This document shows, piece by piece, positions 12,301-24,300 of a DNA stretch of 64,000 nt. The DNA comes from Echinostoma caproni (Eukaryota > Platyhelminthes > Trematoda > Plagiorchiida > Echinostomatidae), in the NCBI GenBank assembly GCA_900618425.1, contig UZAN01039804.1:18347-82346 (forward strand), given 5' to 3'. The notes beneath the pieces are model-generated. The model was not told the origin of the DNA. It saw only the letters and a program-made list of their open reading frames with translations, and did no database searches. How positions within the stretch are numbered: position 1 is the first letter of the stretch; each line of letters opens with the position of its first letter. The position numbers and the translations under genes are program-made.

Positions 12301-15300
12301 AAATTTGATGACAAAGTTACAAAAAATGGGCTTTTAGCAACAATGATTGGGTTTTCTTCAATCAACGGCCGGCGATATATTTTAAACTTGACGGTTTGTG
12401 GCAGAACTGTCGATCAGCCGAAGTTTCTCACTTCAGTAGTTTGTAGTTTGAAAGGACCAAACCCATTCTTAGTAATGGTGTTTAAAAGCTTCTTAGGGAA
12501 TAATATTGAAAGATGCAGTAATTTTCCTCTGATTCACTTCGTTTTATCATAGTTGGTCACATTATTATTTTTCAACTACAAGAATTACCTGTCAGAAACA
12601 GCTTCAGTTTCGAAAGTTATTTTTGCGAGTAAATAACAAGCAATATGATTTCTTTGAAGAACTTTGAAAACAGTCTTTTGAGAGCAACGTCTGATTGAAA
12701 ATCAATCGCATCGGTCTATCGTTGTGTGAGATGCGAAGTGGTTGTAAATGGGGACTGGGGACTCCAGCGCCATGTCTCGGTCTGGCCCTTAATGGCAAGA
12801 CGAACTGAAATCTGTAGTTTGCAGTTGATTGAAAAAACAACCCAATCCATCTCTGATCTTTCTGATCATATCAGAGTGCCTTTGTTTTTGTGATCTAGCA
12901 ATCTTTCTCCTCAGTTAGGAAATGCATCGCAAAAGACTTTGAAGTCTACAAACGGTTAAACGCGACTGGAGTGGCGAAACATAGGCCAATTGGGCCAACG
13001 AAAGCAGATTGAAAGTGGGTGCTTTTATCTGATGTTGAAGTAAGTAGTCCAAGTGTGATGTACTCGGCACTGCTCTGGACAATGGAATAGATGAAACTGT
13101 TTTATCGAATCAAGTAAAACACTCAGGTTTAATATTGACGAATAGACATTGATGGTTCAGTGAAACTAGGAGATTAATCAACTTAGACATGTTTGTATTA
13201 CAAGATTTTGAATTCAGGGCATCGAATTTACTCCAATCCATAATTGGAGTGCACTATATATGCTGGAAAGTATGCACTGTAATGTCGGACTTGCCACGTT
13301 GAGATAAACAGTAATCGGTCGTTCATTGGAAAATCTAACTCACAAGCAGACTGTTGGGTAGTTGTTTGATGTGAATGATGTTCAAGTGCCAGTTCAGGTC
13401 CCAGCTTAAAACAGTGATCTTACTGTAAATGCATTTTAAAAATACATGGTTCGACTTTTCTACCCGGCAAATGATCTCACAATGCTTCGTTCAAAGCAAG
13501 CATGTTTGCGTCAACAACAACAATAACAACAACAACAGCAACGACAACAACAAGGTTGTACCCACTTGACCGTTGCTTGTCACACGGACAGTCACCGGAC
13601 CGACAGTGATATCAGTGTGCCAATCACTGTTGTTCGCAGAGTCTGCAAACTGATGCACAACACGTAGTTTTCTGTTGCCGTCGGTATTTGCCACGAGCAA
13701 GTACGGTCCCGGATGAGGATAAGCGACCGGAATATACAGACCGTTGAATGTGATGATGTAGCCATTGTTTGTCTGGTCCATGAGCAGCCAGGCGGTGACT
13801 GTTTCCGGTTGTATAAATATTTTTAGAAAAATAGTATGACAGTATGAATGGTCCATTCGAGCAGGAAAATTAAATCTCAAGTTCAAAACCAAAATGTTTT
13901 GGATAAAAAACACTCTGAAATCTAAAACCGTATATGCTGAAATCAGCTGTGCTAGATTTTAGCGGCAGATAAATCCATAAAAAAGGACATTATGTCAAAT
14001 CCTTGCACACGGCAAGTCTCCAAGTGAGTAATTATTTGGAACAAGTGAGTCAGTTGACGGACACTGGGAGAGGAGTTTCTTTCGTCTGCGCTTATCAGTC
14101 GCTTACTTATCACAGTTGGCAATATGACAGCGTATTCAAAAGCTTTTACAAAGAACCTTCTATGACGAGATTATATTGCATTTATCCACAATCCAATAAA
14201 AAATGGTCACCCAGTCGAATTCACCTTCCGCTACATTCAAACATTTGCTTGCCGCTGCAATGAGATATATATTGGTAAAACCGGCTAATCACCGCAAACA
14301 AATTCCAAAGTGAGGATCGAACTGGGAGATCTCACAGGTAGAACGTAAGTGTATTACCCACTTGATCACCTGTGAGCTGATCAGATCATTTTTATTTTTT
14401 CTACACACGAGGTAGCACATTCTTTCTTCGCAAGTCTGTTGCGGGCATTATACTTGGCTTGTCGCATCACTAACCTCCAAGATTATTAGCATTATGAACC
14501 AGATTACTTGTTACGTAAGAGCAATGGAGGATTTGATGCAATTATATGGTGAATTTCTTTGTGTACGGAACAATGAAAATGTACACTAAAAGAACAGGAA
14601 GAATGGCAAAGCTGTTTCGACCTAGTTGGGTCTCGTGAAAGGTGAGAATCCGGCAAGTTTAAAACAATATACCGCTTCCTGACCTTTCAGTTCACGCTTC
14701 AATTGCCCTGAACTTCACCATGTTTTTAAAATTTAAAACTTAGCGATTATTTAGAAATGAGCGGTTTGCACAAAAATGGAGTTTTCGTGAATGGAATCGC
14801 GCCGTTTCAAGAAGTATCTGTGCTGTGTTTAATTATTTCAATTTTATAATGGTAAAAAGCGTATGTTGTTAAGATCAGTGTTTATGTTTATATTTCGGAT
14901 GTACAGCGTCGATTTCAATGGATGAAAACAGAGCAATTCGATGAAAACGCTTGAGTTATGCATTCGAGACCACAGAGTGAGGTACGTAATAGAGACTGGT
15001 TGGGTATTTTGATCATACGCGATTTGTACGGACATTTGCTGTCCGTCGAGCCCTAAATGTTTGTGTATGTCTGGTGACGATAAGCGTTTTGAAGAACATG
15101 ACTAGGTTACACTGATAAACCCAATGTGAACATGTTGACCCAGCATGAACAATCATGAATCCCACAAGGGAGGTTCGGAGTTTGAATTTCGGATGGACTG
15201 TGCACTGTTCATGCGGTCCACTCTGGTTGACCCCAATGACCTGACGATTGCGTGTGAGGATGAACTCAAAAGCCTGAGCACCTGAAATTATTCATCCATT

Positions 15301-18300
15301 ATGTATTTGTTCGTTATACTCTGAGATGATTTTAGAACCAAACCAAAATTGACCACCACATTTCAAACGGAAAGCTGAGGAAGACAATTCGGAGTAAGCA
15401 GATGATTACGTTTTGAATAATTTCCTACTAACCGCGATATCATGTTACCAAGGGAGTCTTAGTGGATTTTGGCAAGAAACAAACAGTTTACCATCCATTA
15501 AAGTTGAACTTATTGCGGATGAGTTCTATGCAGGACGTCCGTATTTTTGCAACAATCGACTAGCATTCAAAAATAATTGAAACTCATTATGCATCTTAGT
15601 CAGGAAGAAACATTTGACAAAGTTAAGTAGTATTTCATGCGATAAATTCAATGGACTGTAACGGAATAATAAATCGCAATTGAACGGCAAAAGGATTTAT
15701 TGATGTTTCACGCTCTTTTAGTGAAAGTCAAAGGTGTCACGTAGTTGTATATTAATGTGCCTTTATTGGATAGCAGTTAAATTTGAATTTAAAAATGTAG
15801 TTTGGATTTTTTCACAGAAAACCTTAAGATCTGGATTTGTTATTGAACGTGTATCGTTGCACTGTGTTTTACATTACTCACCTTTGTAAGGAGGTATGAG
15901 ATGAATAAGTTTGCGCATTGCCTCGAAGTTTCGCTGATATTGATCATACGCGTACATTATTGATTTCATTCCTCGTGAAGGATAAATCCAGGATAGCAAC
16001 TGAAATTGAAAAGACGCGATCAGTAAATTGGCTTCGGACATTATAACTTACAAATGCTTACCAAATTTAATCCATCATTTTCCGAGAAAGAATTCGATCT
16101 CACACTGGAGAAATCAAAATGAACTTATTACCGGGAATTAGTCAGCTTCTCCTGTGATAACGATAGTAAATCTTTTAATCCTGTCCCGATACAGCGCAAA
16201 TTCACTAACCATTTCTTTATGCGCGCAGGAAACATGTGAGTGGGGCCTGACAACACAAGTATCCTGGTCCACTATTCATCTAGTTTTCCATTTAACAGCT
16301 TTCGGGTATATACACATCTACAGTTTTACCAGCTTGAGCGTTTGTTTCACACAGTAACCTAAACAACAGAACCAATTATCTACAAAAGATATTTCTCTTT
16401 GGTGACGTTAATGTATACAGTATACACACACTATTACGCAGAAAGATCTAAAACGTATTTTGCTTCCTCACTTGTCATCATAATGCTGTAATGCTCATTA
16501 GCAGTGCGGTTAAAAATATTTTTCGGTGTTTGAGAAGTAAGTTGTAAGTTTACTCGTAATATTGCAAAAAGTGAAAGTCAATGCTAAAAGCAATTGTAAA
16601 AGTGTCTCTGATCTATTAGAAGAACAATAAACCGGATTCTAGACAACATCTGACGTCGTGATAATAAAAATATTTTGATCCAGGTTGCAAGCTGATGTTA
16701 TTAACACAAGTCCGGAAGAGCACTATTTCATTTGGTGCTCCATCGACTGGTTAAGTGGTAGACCAAACAAAGGGTTAGAGGAGCGGTGAAGTGAGTGACA
16801 TGAAGTAAGTCCGATTAGAATAAACATGAATGATTGATAGGCGTGGTATATGTGCGTGGTTTGATGAATGAGTGAGTGGATAAAGTGGAGTTAAAGGACA
16901 GAGATTACGTAGCAAGATATAGTACATAAAAGGCTTGGGATTCCTACAAACTATTTCGGGGCACAATCAGGAGAGGTATTGCATTCACCTGGGTCGTTGA
17001 CAGCTTTTGTGCAACGTTCTTTTGACCTCGTAGAAAGGACGGTAGAGGACAACGGCTTGTGTGATTAGTCAGTCACAAGGTGGGTTATCGCTCCTTCTCA
17101 TCCGATGTTGACCAATCAATGAAGCAATGAACAAACCTATTTCTTAACTCATGTTCCCATTAAAAGATTTTTCCAAAAATATCGCATCGATTCACCCAGT
17201 CTCAGGTCGAACACCTAAATTGGTCGAAAAACTCAGGGAGTTATGCACAGTGTATGGGAACATCAATAAAATGTTTGATGCCTGGTGAAACGAAAAGCGA
17301 TAAAAGCCTAACATCCCGACACAGCGCTCTTGATTCCGATTACCTGTGTGACTGATATCGAAAGCACATCCCATAAATGTACCTCTCCGGGTAAGTTGGC
17401 AAACGGACCCGAAAACATAAAACAATAGAGAAACGGTACTGCCGGTCAATAAGGTCAATGGCTGCAGCTGGTCATACCAAGTCCCAAGGTGATCCGGTTG
17501 TTGATTTACACCAGTGTAGATGTAATTGTTTATCCACCCACGGATGTCAACCGCCATCCACAGTCTTTTATCTTAACGTTAGGAGTGGCTAAACATCCGG
17601 ACATTCTGCGAGCAACTGTTAAGCTTCGACATCGGGTTTCAGATTTATTTCTGGTGAATATTCACCGTTGGAAGCGATCACTGTCTGTCTTTTGAAGCTG
17701 ATTGTTTAAAAGGCTTTGATTAACTAATGATGTGTTGAACACTTGAAACGAATGTGACAAATTTATCAGCCCAAGGCAACATCTCCATCATCAACTCCAT
17801 TAGCATTTGATCGTCTGTGCAGACCTTAAAATTATACCGAACTCTCCAGTCTCAGTTCCCCAAAATCAACCAATTTATCGCCGCCACTTTGCAGCCCACA
17901 TAGATGAAGCTGTACACTACATGAAAATCATAATTCTCCGAAATTTACTAGTCCCAGACGCCTGCCCCCGGCCAAACTAATGATGACCAAGGCAGAGCTC
18001 AATTGCATGCTTGTCCTTGAAATCAAATCGTTCTCGTAAAACCCTTGGATCCCAACATTTCTTGTGGTTTCTAAGTCAATTTTTGGAGGTCGTACAAGTT
18101 ACCTTCTCCTCCTCCTCCTCCTCCTCAAAACTGATGACTCGAAACCATTATGCATTAGGCGAATGGCAGGGGTCCACAACCACTCTTTGTTTATTATTGA
18201 TTCGAAGCAGTCACAGATCCTTGAGTTACACCTTGAGGAGAATCCTACCAGTAGCTTCTAGCCTGAAGAAGCTTCAAAGGTTGCACTTTATCTCATAACT

Positions 18301-21300
18301 GGCGAACAATATTGGTCGCGTTTTTGGTCAAAAGATTGTTATCGTTGAAGCATCGTCACGTGTGCATATTTCCATTTTGTTCCGATTTATTAACTCTCAA
18401 ATGCCTGAAACACTAGAGTGTATCTTAAGCCACCTTGCTTTAACCTGTATCTGAAATTTGTTGGAGTCCCACCGTTTCAGAAACACAGGGGTATGTTTGA
18501 GACAATTCCACCAACAAAAAACATTTCACATTACTCTCAGATTTCGTGGAGATGTTTAAAAGCACATTCATTCCATTTTGCATCCTGACACCCACTCATC
18601 TGGTAACAAGCATTTTGAAAGCTCGTGGTGCTTCATTAAATCATGACAACTCTGCACACTCCTGGTGAAGTATTCGTTGATAGCACCACCAAACATTTAG
18701 ATTTTGTATTTTATTTGTCATGTTGAAAGACTCCCTTCATTTCAAGACCATCAGGTGTAACATCCGTCTAGCACAAAACTCAGCTGGAGGTAATAAGCCT
18801 TCCTATTATCATTTCTGTTATCAAAGCGTTAAAACACCCCATACAATAGTCCTCATTGTTGAGATAAACTTCATGTTATCCGCACAAACGCACATCCGGA
18901 CCCAGTGGTTGTTGATCATTTCAAAGTTAGGAAAACCCTTGTCTCATTGTCATTGTCAGCTGGTGAATCGCTATATCTATCAAATAAGGCCCTTACTTCG
19001 GCAAAGCATTTCTCAATTGCTAAATCATGAAACACTGGCAGTGTTTTAATTATTCTCTTGTTAATTACAACACAGCAATTAGATGAAAACAGATCCTTTT
19101 TCAATCAGGCTGATTCCTAATTTGTAAGTGAAAAAGCATTGTTCACTTTCTTTTGTTGAGTGCTCTAATATTTAACTACACATTCAAGAATAGGAAAGTG
19201 TGACTAACCAAGACCTCTCAAGTGCCGACAACATTACAAGCATTTCATGGCGGTTTTGGTTGCGGAATTAGAACACAAAAATATCTAAGACGATGTGACT
19301 GTGAGTGTGCGAGTAACGCGGCCCGATTCATTTCAAATAGTAATACTTGTACTGAAATCAAACCATAGAAACACAGCTCAATCAGCCCAAACTGAAAGAA
19401 TTTCCAGCAGAATTCAAGGCCTAAACTTCTGCTAATAGAACTACTCTTCTCTGTATGGTTTCCAGCCACATTTGGAGGAAAGCATTATGACTTCTCGGAA
19501 GTAGCACGAATTAGTTGCCTAACTTGGTTACGAAACACCTGCAAACACCAGCGCCAGGTCAGAAAACTCTCCAGCACCAACATCCTCATTCCGAGCTTCG
19601 AACATTTAATAACACATCCACCCAACTGTTCTTCAACTTTCAACCGCCAATGGAAGGAATATTATCACTCGAATGAAAGACATTCAGAATATGTTTACAA
19701 GTGAGGATCAATTATGTTACAAGCTGTTGAATATTTTAATCACGTTCCTTTATTCTTCACAGAACTCTAAATGTACCTGGTAAAATATTGATTTGTATTA
19801 GCTTAGTTAAGATACATTAGAAACAAATAAGGTTTCCTCGTTAGAGTGGTTTGTTTGGATTCTACTGGCTAATATGGAATAGAGCGAGGAGTATTTTGGG
19901 CTATATATAGCCTAATATACAGTACTGGTCGATTGTGATGCACTGAAATATTTTCTCTATGACCAAGTGGAGTTTCATCGTATATATTCCTTGTTTTAAT
20001 GCAGACTAATCGACTATTACTGTACATAAACTTTACATCCTGGTTATTATCAATGTTGATTTGTTGTAAATAAAATCTTTTCTATCCCCTTAAATTACCT
20101 CCTAACTTGTCATGCTGTAGGCCAACCACTACTGATGAAATGGGAGTATCCTGTACATTTTGAGTTATTCCATCTTCTGAGTATAAGCGAATCAGGAAAA
20201 TCAATGCTATAAAAACTCACCAAGGCTTGTTTGTTATTATTTGGAAAAAAATGTAGTCTAGTACAAATACTGTTGCCTATACGAACACACAAGTGTTCCA
20301 CAGGGACCTGTTGCTTCGGAATTAGCTGTTTGGCTTACAGTCACTCACACCTATTTCCAACGCATATGCCCCGTCATCATGATCCCTATCTGTTTGACCG
20401 GAGAAACAAATGAACGATCCAATCAGTTACAAATCAGCGGCCCTATTCCGGTCCAGAATTCTACACTACTATCTGCAGTAGTACAAAATGCGTATTTTTA
20501 TAAATCACCAGAGTTAATTACCAAACCCATCATACAAGAAGTTGAGTAGATTTTAAAACAAATTTATTGTCTACCTTTTTCAACTAACTGTGATGAAGCT
20601 ACTAAACCACCTTTATTCAAAACTCCTTTGTCCAGCAAAGTGGCTGATTCGCACCGACAAACGTAAGGATAAAATCCCGATAGTTGTATAGAGTGAGATA
20701 AGAGAAAAGGAAAAATTTGAACAATATGATGCTCACCTGCTTCGGATAAGATTGGGATCCGATTAATGTTTCAGTTATTTTTTCAAAGAGAATCGGAATG
20801 TGCACAGAAAGCTTGGCCAAACCGTTTTCCAAATCGGCTGTGAACTGGGTCAGGTGAGGTTTGAAAAATAGACGACTGGCGTTCTCAAAGTGACCGGTTG
20901 CCATTAGGGTGACAAGTTCCTGTAACTCTTTCCCAGCGAAAGAGTCCAAGGCAAGACGTTTGCAATATTGAATCTGCACAGTTGTGATCGGGTGTTAAAC
21001 AATAGGGAAATCATGACCAAAAACAATCGTGTGTGACAATATTCATTGAACTACTGTCCATCAACACAACTGGGGAAAGTGATGCGGATATTTTCAGATT
21101 ATTTATAATACGAAGGAAGGAAGTTGTCCTTTGAATTGCCGGGATTCCAGATCAAACTCAAACAGAATGATTCCTCAGTAGGAGAGTGATTGATCTCATT
21201 TCGCAAACCATGTGATGTAGTTCAGTTTTGGGAAGATCACAGTGTGAAAAAGCTCATTTTTAGCAATCGGATCAGTACAGTTTTGTATCCTAACTTCTCA

Positions 21301-24300
21301 TTCAGGAGTGTAGTTCCTGAAACCGCAACTAGCATTCAAACTATTTATGATATCTTATTTTTCTGAATGCTTTCAACTGTTATGTTGCCACAACACTGGC
21401 ATAATGGAATGCATGGCAATCATCCTGGAGGTAATTTCATGATTGGACATAAAAGTATTTGATTATTCTTCACATACATAAAATGCGTGTTACCACGTTT
21501 CTCAAACCTCACTCGAAATATGCTTGCCTTTATAAATAGCTGCGAGTGTGAACCAGGAAACCTACTACATCATTTGAAGTTTCATATGAATTTGAAACAG
21601 TTGTCCACTTTTAAAGTGGTTTTGACACGATTTGTATAGACACTTTCAGAAATCGTCCAAAAGACCCGCTGTTATATTGGCAGAATCCACGGAGATATTC
21701 TTTTCCCTGCCGTCTATCATTTACAATGTCATATCTGTGCTTTGTTAACAGATAAACGATTTCTGTGCAACCCATCACTTCATTTTGACCACACACAAAT
21801 CCGTACACTAAAACGTGCCCACCCGTGTCTAAGCTCTCATCATGATCAATCACGTAGAGAATAAACGAAAAAACAACCTTCAACGTTCTCCCCACTCACT
21901 CAGTCACTCACTCGCATTCTGCATTCTGAAGAATAAAATAAAATTAATCTGCGTTACTTTTATCTGCAGGTGGAAGTCCAACGGTGTAACGGAACCATTT
22001 AGTCAGTTTAGTCCGGCAGGGAACATAATCCAAGGTCAAACTAAACTGCAGGTTTTCATTGGGAAACTTTGGGCTCTGAAAGATTGCAGCTAAAATTTGC
22101 AAGGCCTTGCGCATTTTCCAATAATACTGCGGGAAAGCTTGTTTTTGCTGTTACAATACATTACAGTGTATCTTGTGAGTCGGTTAGATTGTGCGTGAAG
22201 TTTATACATCGTACGACTCGTAGTCCAGATGAAGAAAGGATGCAATTAGTTTGACGCTGGCGACGCGGCACGTACACAAGTAGGCTCAGCACGAGTCATA
22301 ATTCCAGTATTTATATATGATGACCGTAAGTATATTCATCTTAGTTAATAAAATTATGTTCAAAATTGGCTGTCAGTATGTCGGAAATACTAAATCATAT
22401 TAGTAGTAAAGTGGCAAAATACTGCAGATGCATTTGACAACGTGCTTGCGAACAGAGTACTAACGAAATTCAGTAGATGTCATCTATCTCTTTTATGTTT
22501 TTTAATCAGGCCTATATTCTCACTTAATCAACTTTTACCTTGATTGTTTCTCCTTATTATGCATATGCTAATATTAATAGATAGCAAATGGATGATCACC
22601 AGAAGGGAGTAATGCAACTGCCTAGTTCCGGTCGACTGATTTCAAATGACGAACCAAGGAGTGCACAGCCCCCCTCTGTTTCTAGCAAACCAAATTCAGA
22701 TTAGTACGCTGATAATTAAGCACGATTGTTCAGTCCCCTCCGGTTTATCCTAGAATCATCTAGCTCATTCCATCCGAACGAGAATCAAGNGGTTTATCCT
22801 AGAATCATCCAGCTCATTCCATCCGAACGAGAATCAAGCACCGTGTTTAGATGACGCAGTTTGTTTCGCAGTTCGTAGTCCAGTTCGTTGATAATCACGG
22901 GCCGTTTACTCGAATTGCACTTATGATGAATCAACAGTTTACTCCTTTTTTCTTTTTATTGACCACCTTTTCGTCGAATTGCAAGATCTATTTTTTCAGG
23001 AAGGAAAACGGAGAAGATCAAAGAGATGCCTCATGACTCAAAGATGAAAGGAAATATACGCGGTTTTGGAGACGATTTAACACTATCTATCTGACCGTTA
23101 GACGATGTCCTTGTCCGCTTTAAACAATGGTCCTAAAGGGTAACCAAGTAACTTTCGTTACCGTTCTTCTTTTCCTATCAATAGTTTCCTTCATATTCTT
23201 GCATTGATAGTGCATTTCACACATTGTGATCATCATCTAATGAATGAAATCATTGTATTCCAGTTAAAAACTTGCTCAGTCACTGCTTTTTTAACCGTTA
23301 TACATGTGCAACTGTTGAACAAGAGTGAGGTAGAGACTGCTGAAAATTGAACGTCCTCATTCGTTTTCCGAAAGAATTCTTTTAAATTGATACTGATTCC
23401 AGATAAAAGGATTCTCCAAGTGAAGTAAGGTAATTTTTCATAGTGATATAAAATTCCGTTTATAATTTAGCCAAGGTAACATCTGCATCACCTTATTAAA
23501 ATCTCCAGGACAATCTGAACAATATTGTGGGCTATTCCGAATCAAAATAATCTTATTACCCGGAAACAATGGCATGTTATTCTTTGGTTCAATTCAAGTT
23601 TTCTTTTAGAAATTCTCATGGAGTCAGAGAACTTATACGGTGTTTTGATACCATTAGTTAAGGAATAGAAACTGTGAATATTTCGTAAATAAAACAAGTA
23701 ACAGATTTGTCTTAATAGCATCCATTCAATGTTATGCTGTCCACCCACTACAGCTGATCTAACTTTCATTTTTAGAAGACAACCCTATCTCGTAAACCGC
23801 AATGATTCACGAAATAAGGTTACGGGCGGTGTCCCTGACATCGTTTGTCCATATTTACCGAGTTTTCACTTCTCACGTACAATTGCAAACTGCAGAATAG
23901 AAGGGTAGCTTCAGACAAACCGGTTCTCATTGGTTTGATTTATTAGGTTTTACTGAGAAGCCTTATTGAACAGAAAAACGGCATTCGGGTAAATATTTTT
24001 TTCAATTTTTTAGATTGCTGTTATAACCTGGAAAGAGGAGGCTGACCAGGGAAAGCCCCTCGGCAACCTTCTCAGGTACAACCGCCGTTCAATGCCGGTT
24101 GTCTATTTTGCGAGCTTAGTGCCACCGCCACCTCCTGGGGTACGACTAGACCGAAAAGTGGTTGCTATCATGCAATCCGTTATGTTTTACAACAAAAATA
24201 ACTTTGGAAATGTTTCGTACGTAATGACTTCAAACTTCGACAATGCATCACGGATTCTGGGTGCATTTTAGTCTTAGAGTCTAAGAATAAAATTTTATTA

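Larger units (their letters stand above)
16000..20736 (-). other. Intron 7-8 of the lipid transfer protein gene (4.7 kb)
   Basis: Contains the unassigned coding-like tract at 17.2-17.7 kb and a CTC microsatellite at 18104-18126. No further exon is required by phase, because exon 7 (phase 0 end) joins exon 8 directly. Confidence 0.6.

Noticed and set aside
13491..13556. Poly-Leu extension of the vWD ORF
   Set aside because: It is the (CAA)n intronic microsatellite read past the splice donor.
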